DNA of 64,000 nucleotides from Acidobacteriaceae bacterium. GTDB lineage: Bacteria; Acidobacteriota; Terriglobia; Terriglobales; Acidobacteriaceae. Shown here piece by piece: positions 1 through 7,330 of the stretch. Location: positions 248,001 through 312,000 of the forward strand of contig DASZBM010000002.1 in assembly GCA_035944135.1 (NCBI GenBank), given 5' to 3'. The notes under the pieces are model-generated. The model ran no database searches. It was not told the origin of the DNA and saw nothing but the letters and a program-made list of their open reading frames with translations. The translations under genes and the position numbers were made by a program. Within the stretch, counting starts at the first letter, position 1; each line of letters opens with the position of its first letter.

Positions 1-36
1 CCAAAGCCAGATTGTTCCTCCACTTCGGCAGACGGC

Positions 37-52
37 AGTGATCAAGGTCACA
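37..52. promoter_or_regulatory. CRP/FNR-type palindromic site
   Basis: The sequence AGTGATCAAGGTCACA has the form GTGA-N6-TCAC, matching the core of the Crp-family consensus. Any target gene would lie outside the window or would be the relic to the right. This is a sequence match only; binding is inferred. Confidence 0.35.
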
Positions 53-105
53 AGCTTTCGTGACCGAAAATGCAGCACCAGTGCGCATTTGTTCCTACGC
101 TCTCC

Positions 106-204
106 CTAGATCCGCAGGATCGGAGGAGCAAACGCTCTTGCGCAAACCTGCCAGTCCAGTTCATCTTGAACGTGCTGACGCAATTGCAGATCGCTGCTCA
201 TCAT
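106..204 (-). pseudogene. Truncated BON-domain protein relic
   Basis: Reading leftward from ATG at 204 gives 32 codons. The first roughly 19 residues (MMSSDLQLRQHVQDELDWQ) resemble the N-terminus of BON/OsmY-type periplasmic proteins, which commonly start with a D-L-Q-L-R-x-x-V-x-x-E-L-x-W pattern. The similarity stops there and a TAG follows shortly after. The rest of a BON domain (about 60 more residues) is not found in any frame. It is most likely a decayed gene start, but the match is short and chance is possible. Confidence 0.3.
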
Positions 205-435
205 TTCATTTCTCAGTTATGTCCAATGCTATTGGCACTCGCCCGAGTGAAAACCGGGACGTCTTCTGGCTGCTCGCAGGTGCCAGATAGCGCATCACGT
301 CCTTGAGGTCCGATGGCGGGGGTCTTCAGCCCAAGTTGCGCAGGTCAAGTAGGGGAATCTTTCTCGCCATGGCTAATTAGTTCAAGGACGCCCTGGATGA
401 AGCCCTTGACGCTGTTGGTCCTCGGAAGCGTAGCG

Positions 436-822
436 TCACGATTCATCGGCCTGCAGAAACGCTCCTCGCAGTACCGAAACCAGATGTTCAACTCTGATTG
501 GGTAGCTCAGGAAAGAAACTGCGCCGAGATCCATGGCGTGAGTTCTGGCCGATTGAGTGTCATGCGTCGCTGAATGGAAGATGACAGGGACCGACTTGGT
601 CTGTGGATCGCTTTTCAACTTCTGACAAACATCAAAGCCGGTCATATCCGGCAGATTAATGTCCAACAGGACTGCATCCGGGCGACGCGAAGCGGCCATT
701 TTCAGCGCCTCCGAGCCGGTTGTGGCCTGCATGACCTCGAAACCAGACCCCTCGAGATGTTTCCCGAGCGCGTATTGATGAGTTTGATTGTCATCGACGA
801 CCAGGATGATTCGATGATCCAA
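436..822 (-). CDS. Stand-alone response-regulator receiver protein
   Basis: The 128-residue protein is a single CheY-like receiver domain with no output domain. The acidic pocket is at residues 10-11 (VVDD), the phospho-acceptor aspartate is Asp54 in VLLDINLPD, and the conserved threonine/serine is in the FHSAT strand. It is divergent from the stressosome operon that begins at 978. It is therefore a natural candidate phosphate acceptor or shuttle for the two hybrid kinases of that operon. The canonical lysine of the last strand appears replaced (FLSYPI), a mild departure from typical receivers. Identification as a receiver is firm; its partner is inferred from position. Confidence 0.9.
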   Translation of the reverse strand: MDHRIILVVDDNQTHQYALGKHLEGSGFEVMQATTGSEALKMAASRRPDAVLLDINLPDMTGFDVCQKLKSDPQTKSVPVIFHSATHDTQSARTHAMDLGAVSFLSYPIRVEHLVSVLRGAFLQADES

Positions 823-977
823 GGCTCCCTTTCCCTCCGTATCTGTAAGGATCGATCTTAATGTAAGTGAGCCGGTTCGTCGCTATGGACCGAGTTCGCA
901 CGCAAACATAACATCTGAACGCCGAGCTATCGCTATACTGGGTGTTCCGTTAGAACCATATACCAGAAGAGGTCCGT

Positions 978-1841
978 GTGAGCACATCGAAAATTCCCGA
1001 AATTCTTCGCCAGCATGAAGGAACCCTCCTGGACGACTGGACGCGAGAGCAGGGTCAGATCAAGGATTCGAGCAATCGCCTATCCGATGCAGAGGTGAGG
1101 TCACAATCCAGACGCTTCCTTCAACTGGTGCAGGAGGCAGCCACAAGGGGCAACGTGGTCGACGTCGAGGGGGATAATTACAGAGAGGTACGTAAATTCC
1201 TCGAAGAGATATCTTCGAGCCGTGCGGCTCTGGGGTTCAGCCCGAAGGACACAGCGCTTTTTATTTTCTCGTTCAAGCAGCCTCTATTCGCACAGATTCG
1301 CACCTCCCTGCCGAAGGCGGAGGAACAGGTTGCCGAGATATGGAATGCGACGCTGCTGCTCGACAGGCTGGGTCTGTTTACGACAGAGATGTATCAGAAG
1401 TCCCGCGAAGCCGTCATTCTCCGCCAGCAGGAGGAGATGCTGGAGCTCTCGACGCCTGTTGTGAAACTGTGGGATGGGGTTCTGGCGCTGCCCATTATCG
1501 GCACGCTGGACTCAAGCCGCACGCAGACGATCATGGAGAATCTTCTGGCGAGAATCGTTGAGACGGGATCGGAGCTCGCAATTATCGACATTACCGGCGT
1601 TCCCACGGTGGACACGCTCACGGCACAACATCTTTTGAAGACGGTCACGGCGGCGCGTCTGATGGGAGCGGAGTGCATTATCAGCGGTATACGTCCGCAG
1701 ATTGCTCAGACGATCGTGCACCTCGGCGTTGAGCTGGGGGACATTGTGACGAAGGCAAGTCTTGCCGACGCCTTCCGCGTCGCGATGCAGCGCACAGGTC
1801 ACACCGTAGTCCGTAGAGCCCTCGTTGCGGGCAAGGCATAA
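978..1841 (+). CDS. rsbR: RsbR-type stressosome scaffold protein (STAS)
   Basis: The 287-residue protein has an N-terminal helical, globin-like sensor region (about 1-150) and a C-terminal STAS domain (about 160-275). Two threonines match the RsbRA sites phosphorylated by RsbT: Thr213 in GVPTVDT and Thr245 in GIRPQIAQT. In the known system RsbR and RsbS form the 1.8-MDa stressosome that holds RsbT. The start is GTG at 978, preceded by AGAAGAGG at 965-972. It is the first gene of a tightly packed run with rsbS and rsbT. What signal the N-terminal domain senses cannot be told from sequence. Confidence 0.92.
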   Translation: MSTSKIPEILRQHEGTLLDDWTREQGQIKDSSNRLSDAEVRSQSRRFLQLVQEAATRGNVVDVEGDNYREVRKFLEEISSSRAALGFSPKDTALFIFSFKQPLFAQIRTSLPKAEEQVAEIWNATLLLDRLGLFTTEMYQKSREAVILRQQEEMLELSTPVVKLWDGVLALPIIGTLDSSRTQTIMENLLARIVETGSELAIIDITGVPTVDTLTAQHLLKTVTAARLMGAECIISGIRPQIAQTIVHLGVELGDIVTKASLADAFRVAMQRTGHTVVRRALVAGKA

Positions 1842-1855
1842 TTCAGGAGCGATTC

Positions 1856-2266
1856 ATGGAACATATACCTATTCTGCGGATGGGCGAGTTTCTCCTGATT
1901 ACTGTGCAGGTAGACATGCACGACCGGCTTGCCATGCAGTTGCAGGACGATCTCACAGAGCAGATTGTGCGCTGCGGTTCACGCGGCGTTCTCATCGACA
2001 TCTCGGCACTTGAGGTGGTGGATTCCTTCATTGGCCGAATGCTGGGAAATATTGCGTCGATGTCACGTGTGCTTGACGCGCAGACCGTCGTTGTTGGCAT
2101 GCGTCCGGCAGTCGCGATCACGCTGGTGGAGCTGGGCATGTCTTTGCCAGGAATTCGGACCGCCCTGACGGTTGAACGCGGCATGGAGATTCTGCGCGCC
2201 GACGTATCTCGTGCTAATGAGGAGCTCGAAGCGGAGGAGTTAGCAGATGGAAGTTCTGAAATCTGA
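1856..2266 (+). CDS. rsbS: RsbS-type STAS protein
   Basis: This 136-residue protein consists of one STAS domain without a sensor extension, as in RsbS. Ser57 in LEVVDSFIG corresponds to Ser59 of Bacillus subtilis RsbS, the residue phosphorylated by RsbT when the stressosome is activated. It begins 14 bases after rsbR and its end overlaps the start of rsbT by 20 bases, implying co-translation. By family knowledge it is the core partner of RsbR and sequesters RsbT in unstressed cells. Confidence 0.92.
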   Translation: MEHIPILRMGEFLLITVQVDMHDRLAMQLQDDLTEQIVRCGSRGVLIDISALEVVDSFIGRMLGNIASMSRVLDAQTVVVGMRPAVAITLVELGMSLPGIRTALTVERGMEILRADVSRANEELEAEELADGSSEI

Positions 2267-2654
2267 GACACTCGCCGTTCGAACGTCTGAGGATGTGGTG
2301 ACGGTTCGCACTTCGGTGCGCAAGTTGGCGGCCGACCTTCGTTTCGGCATCGTCGATCAGACCAAAATCGTTACTGCGGCGAGCGAGATTGCCCGCAACA
2401 CAATCGATTACGGGCATGGGGGAAACCTTCGCATGGACGTCCTTAATAACGGTCTGAAGAGAGGCCTCCGGCTGATTTTCGCGGATCAGGGGCCTGGAAT
2501 AAAAGACATCCAGCAGGCCATGACGGATGGATTTACGAGTGGAAGCGGTATGGGGCTGGGGCTCGGCGGTACCCGTCGTCTGATGGATGAATTCGACATT
2601 GCATCCAAGCTAAACGAAGGGACAACCGTCACCATCACAAAATGGAGCCGCTAA
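2247..2654 (+). CDS. rsbT: RsbT-type serine/threonine kinase (GHKL ATPase)
   Basis: The 135-residue protein is a single GHKL ATPase domain. It shows the N box (SEIARNTIDYG), the G1 box (DQGPGI) and the G2 box (SGMGLGLGG). RsbT phosphorylates RsbR and RsbS and is then released to act on a downstream partner. The ATG lies inside rsbS behind a GGAGGAG ribosome site, and its 3' end overlaps the next gene by 13 bases. The classical target RsbU and a sigma-B-like factor are absent from the window, so its free form may act on a neighbouring hybrid kinase (inference). Confidence 0.93.
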   Translation: MEVLKSETLAVRTSEDVVTVRTSVRKLAADLRFGIVDQTKIVTAASEIARNTIDYGHGGNLRMDVLNNGLKRGLRLIFADQGPGIKDIQQAMTDGFTSGSGMGLGLGGTRRLMDEFDIASKLNEGTTVTITKWSR

Positions 2655-3622
2655 AGCAAACCACGATCGTTCCTATTCAGGATTCGTCGCAAGTCGCACT
2701 CGCACGCCGGACAGCCAATGAGCTTGCGTCTGTGGCGGGTCTGGACGAACAGCGCCGCTCTGCAGTCAACGTTGTCACAGTAGAGCTGGCGAACAACATC
2801 CTGCAGCATGCGGGTTCCGGCCAACTGCTTTTTCAATACATCCAGAAGACCGGGGCGTTCGACATCATAGCCGTCGATCATGGCCCCGGGATGGTGGACG
2901 TGGAGCGTTGTCTCGAAGACGGCTTTAGTACAAAATCGACTCCGGGATTAGGGCTCGGTGCGGTACAGCGCTTCGCCATACGATATGGGGCGTTTTCAGT
3001 GCCGGAGCGCACTACTGTCGTGACCGCGCGTATGGCTGAACGAGCTCCCGAGCCCGACTTTTCCGTGATCTGCACTGCTATTCATGGCGAGACACTCAGC
3101 GGAGACGGGTGGGATGTTTCTGCGGATGGGCGCAGCTTCTGCGTTGTCGATGGCTTAGGCCACGGCATGCTGGCCGCAGAGGCTGCAAAGGTGGCTATCG
3201 AGATCTTACATAAGCATCCTGGAATCTCACCGGCGGCCTGCCTTGAGAAGATGCACGCGGCAATGAGATCCACTCGCGGAGCTGCAGGAGCTGTGGTACG
3301 AGTGAATCCTGAGACTGGTACTCTGGATTTCGCCGGAATCGGCAACATCAGCTGCGTTCTGATGGCGGACGAAAAGAACCAAAGTCTTGTCTCTTATAAC
3401 GGCACTCTTGGGCATCAGCTTCGCCGTGTCCAGGAGTTTTCTTATCCGTACAAACGCCGTGACCTGCTTTTGATGCACTCAGATGGTCTGACCACGCAAG
3501 CGAAGCTAGGCATCCCCTCTTTGCTGCTCTCGCAAGCGCCGAACGTGATTGGGCCCTTTCTCTTTTCCGAGCAGCTTCGAGGTCGCGATGACGCGACCCT
3601 CCTGGTGAGCCGCCTTGCATAG
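2642..3622 (+). CDS. RsbT-like ATPase fused to RsbX/SpoIIE-type phosphatase
   Basis: The 326-residue protein has two parts. Residues 1 to about 135 form a second GHKL ATPase with N box VELANNILQHAG, G1 box DHGPGM and G2 box PGLGLGA. Residues about 145-326 form a PP2C-like phosphatase with the acidic motif VVDGLGHG and the later motif LMHSDGLT. In Bacillus, RsbX dephosphorylates RsbR and RsbS and resets the stressosome. Here that role is fused to an ATPase or anti-sigma-like domain. The ATG overlaps rsbT. The domain calls are strong; the reset function is inferred from family and context. Confidence 0.85.
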   Translation: MEPLKQTTIVPIQDSSQVALARRTANELASVAGLDEQRRSAVNVVTVELANNILQHAGSGQLLFQYIQKTGAFDIIAVDHGPGMVDVERCLEDGFSTKSTPGLGLGAVQRFAIRYGAFSVPERTTVVTARMAERAPEPDFSVICTAIHGETLSGDGWDVSADGRSFCVVDGLGHGMLAAEAAKVAIEILHKHPGISPAACLEKMHAAMRSTRGAAGAVVRVNPETGTLDFAGIGNISCVLMADEKNQSLVSYNGTLGHQLRRVQEFSYPYKRRDLLLMHSDGLTTQAKLGIPSLLLSQAPNVIGPFLFSEQLRGRDDATLLVSRLA

Positions 3623-5396
3623 AAACAGCTCAAGCCGGTTGCTCTGCGTTACGCTCGCTGTCGAGACGGACTTCCTGCTCGCGCGCCAACGTGCGAAGCA
3701 GATCGCCCATATTCTCGGATTCGACGGACAGGACCAGACGCGGATTGCCACGGCAGTTTCCGAAATTGCGCGCAACGCGTTCGAATATGCGGCGGGCGGT
3801 ACCGTCGAATTCTATTTAGACCGCGACGATCGCCCGTCGTTTCGGATCATCGTCACGGACAAGGGCAGAGGGATCAAGAATCTCGAGGACATCTGGGACG
3901 GGACGTTCGTATCTGCATCAGGTATGGGCGTGGGCATAGCCGGCTCTCGGCGGCTGTTGGACGATCTGAAGATCGAGAGCTCTGACACCGGAACAACCGT
4001 AGTTATGCTCAAGTATCTTCCACGCGGGCGGCCCGTCCCGGCACAGAAAATAATCGCCGACCACCTTGCGGCACTCGGTCCACAGGATGCAAGTTCCGCT
4101 CTGCACGCGCAGAATCACGAGATGATGCGCCTTCTCAACGAGCTACGCGAACGCGAGCGCGAGCTCAGCCAGCTAAATCAGGAGTTGAAGGAGACCAATC
4201 GCGGCGTCATGGTTCTGTACGCGGAACTCGAGGACCGCGCGCAGGAGCTGCAGCAAGCCTCAGAGATGAAATCGCGTTTTATCTCGGGAGTGACCCATGA
4301 GCTGCGCACGCCGCTCAACTCCATCGTTTCATTGGCCGGACTACTGATTCGGCGAATCGATGGCGAGTTGAGCGCGGAACAAGAGAAGCAGGTGCTCTTC
4401 ATTCAGCGCTCTGCGCAGAACCTGACGGAGATGGTCAACGATCTTCTCGACCTGGCGAAGATTGAAGCGGGCAAAGTCACGCCACGGCCATCCGAGTTCA
4501 CGATCGCCGAGTTCTTCGCCGCGTTGCGCGGTATGTTTCGCCCACTCGCCATGAACGAGAATGTCCAGCTCATCATCGAAGACAGTCCCATAGTGTCAAC
4601 CCGCCTCTACACGGACGAAGGCAAACTGGCGCAGATACTTCGGAACTTCATCTCCAATGCACTCAAGTTCACTGAGCGGGGCACGGTTCATGTAAGAGCG
4701 AACCTCACGCGCGATGGCGGTGTTCGCTTCTCGGTGAGGGACACGGGGATCGGCATCGCGCCGGAACACGCAGAACTCGTCTGGCAGGAGTGGGGACAGG
4801 TTGAAAGCGATCAGCGGCCCCGCCATAAGGGCAGCGGTCTCGGCCTTCCGCTGTCGCGCCAGCTTGCTGGGCTGTTGGGCGGGAAGACCTGGCTTGAATC
4901 CACTCTCGGCGAAGGCTCGACCTTTTATGTTGAGATCCCGACGGCAGTAAAATCATCAACTGTTCGGCCCGAGCCGGTTAAGAGCGAGGCAACGATGCTC
5001 ATCATCGACGACGATGAGGTCTCGCGGTACATCCTTCGTCGCACACTCGTTACGCTGACCAGTGCGAAGCTCCTCGAGGCATCTTCTCTCGTCGAAGCTC
5101 GCCGCTGCCTGGCAACATATCATCCCAGCGTCATCTTCCTGGACATCGTCATGCCAGAGGAGAACGGACTTGCTTTCGCCGAGGAACTGGGAGAGAACGA
5201 AGACACCGCTGAACTGCCAATCGTGCTCGTCAGCTCCAAGGTGCTAACGCCCGAGGAAGAGGCGTACATCCAGCGCCGTTCGCTCGTTTACATCAATAAG
5301 GATCACGGCGACGCAGAAGATCAACGCGTAGCTTTGGAGCGCGTGCTCCTGAACCTCGGCATGAGCGATCTTCACGAATCGAGGGAGGCGCATTGA
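3615..5396 (+). CDS. RsbT-like ATPase / hybrid histidine kinase / receiver fusion
   Basis: This 593-residue protein has an RsbT-like GHKL domain at about 1-140 (N box SEIARNAFEYA, G1 DKGRGI, G2 SGMGVGI). A coiled coil follows at about 165-220. Next come a HisKA domain with His228 in VTHELRTPLN, a catalytic HATPase domain at about 325-445 (GSGLGL), and a C-terminal receiver with Asp510 in VIFLDIVMP. No membrane segment is seen, so it is cytoplasmic. The start is a TTG at 3615 overlapping the previous gene by 8 bases. Two different ATPase domains in one chain are unusual. They suggest that stressosome-type switching is coupled to phosphorelay signalling. Confidence 0.88.
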   Translation: MHRNSSSRLLCVTLAVETDFLLARQRAKQIAHILGFDGQDQTRIATAVSEIARNAFEYAAGGTVEFYLDRDDRPSFRIIVTDKGRGIKNLEDIWDGTFVSASGMGVGIAGSRRLLDDLKIESSDTGTTVVMLKYLPRGRPVPAQKIIADHLAALGPQDASSALHAQNHEMMRLLNELRERERELSQLNQELKETNRGVMVLYAELEDRAQELQQASEMKSRFISGVTHELRTPLNSIVSLAGLLIRRIDGELSAEQEKQVLFIQRSAQNLTEMVNDLLDLAKIEAGKVTPRPSEFTIAEFFAALRGMFRPLAMNENVQLIIEDSPIVSTRLYTDEGKLAQILRNFISNALKFTERGTVHVRANLTRDGGVRFSVRDTGIGIAPEHAELVWQEWGQVESDQRPRHKGSGLGLPLSRQLAGLLGGKTWLESTLGEGSTFYVEIPTAVKSSTVRPEPVKSEATMLIIDDDEVSRYILRRTLVTLTSAKLLEASSLVEARRCLATYHPSVIFLDIVMPEENGLAFAEELGENEDTAELPIVLVSSKVLTPEEEAYIQRRSLVYINKDHGDAEDQRVALERVLLNLGMSDLHESREAH

Positions 5397-6877
5397 TACA
5401 TCACAAGAAGCGGCCGATCCTCTACGTGGACGATACCGTCGAGCAGCGCTACGCCATGCGTCGGATCCTCGAGACGGAGGGTTTTGACGTGCTCGAGGCT
5501 GGAACAGGCAAGGAAGCCCTCAAACTAATGGAAAGGGACCCGGCGCTTGCGGTCGTGGACGTCAGACTTCCCGACATCAGCGGATATGAGCTATCGCGGC
5601 AGATGAAAGAGATGTCGCCTCATCTCCAGGTGCTGCAGGTATCGGCAAGCTTCAGCGATCCCGAGTTGCGAGTCTCGGGGCTGTCTGGAGGCGCTGACGC
5701 TTACCTCGCTCAGCCGGTGTATCCCTCCGAACTTGTCACTTTGATTCGCCGCATGCTGCGCACAGCGGACGCGGAAGAGGCACTTCGTTTTCTCGCAACC
5801 ATCGGCACGCGCCTGAGCGAATCGCTGTCCATTTCGGATACCGCAACCAACATCTGCGAGGCGATCGTTCCGCGGTTCGCAGACCGATGCCGGATATTCC
5901 TGGAGAAGTCTCCCGGACGCGCAGCGTCTTACTTCCCGATAGGGAAACGCGACGATGAGGACCTGATTGCGGCAATGAAGCCGCATTCGGCAATAACAAC
6001 CGTCTGCATGGCAAATAGTCGGTTGCTTGTGGCACCGCTTTCGAGTGGTACGAGGTCCATCGGTTTGATCGCATTTCAATTGGATCAGGATCGCGAGTAC
6101 ACGGAGTCAGACCTCATCCTGGCCGATGATCTCGCGAACAGAGCAGCCTTGGCTCTGCAGAACTGCATCCTGTTTTCTTCCGAGCAACTGACCCGCTCTG
6201 CTCTGGTTCAATCCGAGAAACTCGCGACTGCGGGACGAATGGCCGCTGCCATAGCACACGAGATTAACAACCCGCTCGAAGCTCTCACCAATTTGCTCTA
6301 CATCGTTGAAAGTTCGAATGGAGCGACCGAATCGATTCGAGAGACGGCCGGTGCTGCTCTCGCAGAGGTGACCCGTATTGCTCACATTACACGGCAGACA
6401 TTGAGCTTTTATAGGGACATGCGAACGCCGATGACTCTGAACCTCTCCCAGAGTGTCTCGGACACGCTCCAGCTCTACATCAGGCGATTCACAGACAAAA
6501 GGATTGCGATCGAGCTCAAACTCGACGAGAAGGTTCAGATCAAAGGCGTAAAGGGAGAGATACGACAGGTTGTCGCGAACCTGTTGACGAATGCAGTTGA
6601 GGCGATGGAGCCCGACGGGAACATGCAGCTCGCGGTCTTCGAAGACCAACAGGACGCGGTTCTTTCTGTCTCCGATTCGGGGCCCGGCATAAGCGAGGAG
6701 CTGATCGGAAAGATCTTTGAGCCGTTCTTCACAACCAAACAGGGAACGGGAACCGGTCTGGGGCTCTGGATCACGCAGACGATTGTCGAAAAGCATGGGG
6801 GCAAGATTCGGGTCTCAACCAAGCGGGGCATCACGGATCATGGAGCGTCGTTTGAGGTCAGGTTCGCGAAGGCGTAG
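5393..6877 (+). CDS. Hybrid sensor histidine kinase (receiver-GAF-HisKA-HATPase)
   Basis: The 494-residue protein starts with a receiver domain (Asp56 in AVVDVRLPD). A GAF-like region follows at about 135-260. Then comes a HisKA domain with His289 in AIAHEINNPLE, and a HATPase domain at about 385-490 with N box NLLTNAVEAM, G1 DSGPGI and G2 GTGTGLGL. There is no membrane helix. The TTG start overlaps the stop of the preceding kinase by 4 bases (TTGA), so the two are surely co-translated. The N-terminal receiver could accept phosphate from the preceding kinase and gate the C-terminal kinase (inference). It is the last gene of the stressosome operon. Confidence 0.9.
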   Translation: MIHHKKRPILYVDDTVEQRYAMRRILETEGFDVLEAGTGKEALKLMERDPALAVVDVRLPDISGYELSRQMKEMSPHLQVLQVSASFSDPELRVSGLSGGADAYLAQPVYPSELVTLIRRMLRTADAEEALRFLATIGTRLSESLSISDTATNICEAIVPRFADRCRIFLEKSPGRAASYFPIGKRDDEDLIAAMKPHSAITTVCMANSRLLVAPLSSGTRSIGLIAFQLDQDREYTESDLILADDLANRAALALQNCILFSSEQLTRSALVQSEKLATAGRMAAAIAHEINNPLEALTNLLYIVESSNGATESIRETAGAALAEVTRIAHITRQTLSFYRDMRTPMTLNLSQSVSDTLQLYIRRFTDKRIAIELKLDEKVQIKGVKGEIRQVVANLLTNAVEAMEPDGNMQLAVFEDQQDAVLSVSDSGPGISEELIGKIFEPFFTTKQGTGTGLGLWITQTIVEKHGGKIRVSTKRGITDHGASFEVRFAKA

Positions 6878-7148
6878 CTCGTGAGTTCATCGGCTGAACG
6901 GCTGTAAAAGCGTATGCCACCGATATTTGGCGAGACGTAATCGACGAGTTGACCCGAAGCCTGGGCGAGCGAAGACAAAACTTGCGTCGAGAAAACAAAG
7001 AACCCGATCGCTTTTATTCATGTTGGGCGATGGATGCGGGCGCGCAATCGAAGACAGCATAGTGTTGCGGTGCGGAAGATGAGACGCGGCCATATTGCGG
7101 GAAAAAATCGGCCTCGTCGAGCCTCGGAAAAGAGGCCGCTCGTGAAAT

Positions 7149-7166
7149 TAGGAACCCGTTTTCCTA
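7149..7166. promoter_or_regulatory. Inverted repeat, possible operator
   Basis: TAGGAA and TTCCTA form a perfect 6-base inverted repeat separated by CCCGTT. It lies about 75 bases upstream of the promoter -35 box of the TonB receptor gene. The form fits a dimeric repressor or activator site, but the binding protein is unknown. Confidence 0.35.
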
Positions 7167-7217
7167 AGGCGATAGAGGCGTGTCTGTAAGATGTTCATAA
7201 TAGACGTCTTATTTTTA

Positions 7218-7229
7218 GTGACCGTTCTC
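7218..7229. promoter_or_regulatory. Degenerate ACCGGT-type operator
   Basis: GTGACCGTTCTC differs at two positions from the perfect palindrome at 50263-50274. It sits just upstream of the -35 box of the receptor promoter. It may place the receptor in the same regulon as the glycosidases, but the central ACCGGT core is broken, so this is weak. Confidence 0.3.
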
Positions 7230-7240
7230 TCGGATTTTGT

Positions 7241-7270
7241 TTGACACCCTTGAAATTGTTCGCCTAAGAT
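7241..7270 (+). promoter_or_regulatory. Sigma-70-like promoter of the TonB receptor
   Basis: A consensus -35 box TTGACA at 7241-7246 and a near-consensus -10 box TAAGAT at 7265-7270 are separated by 18 bases. The leader to the ATG at 7331 would be about 55 bases and contains the AGGAG ribosome site at 7319-7323. Confidence 0.65.
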
Positions 7271-7330
7271 TGCGGGCGAACTCAAAAACACATCGTTGGT
7301 GAAGTCAGGCTAACGAGCAGGAGTACTTTG

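Larger units (their letters stand above)
1..435. other. Stretch without an intact gene
   Basis: No convincing full-length gene is seen on either strand. The stretch holds a CRP-type palindrome near its left end and a short relic resembling the start of a BON-domain protein on the minus strand. The remainder has only short unrecognised reading frames. It lies downstream of the leftward receiver gene and may be a decayed or intergenic segment. Confidence 0.5.
6878..7330. other. Intergenic region before the TonB receptor
   Basis: About 450 bases without a supported gene. The left part holds a weak hairpin in which GGCCTC at 7110-7115 can pair with GAGGCC at 7132-7137; it may end the kinase operon but lacks a T run. 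The right part carries an inverted repeat, a degenerate ACCGGT-type site and a good sigma-70-like promoter, each listed separately. Confidence 0.6.

Noticed and set aside
6887-7093. 68-codon minus-strand frame before the receptor gene
   Set aside because: It has no ribosome site or recognisable domain, and the composition looks random.
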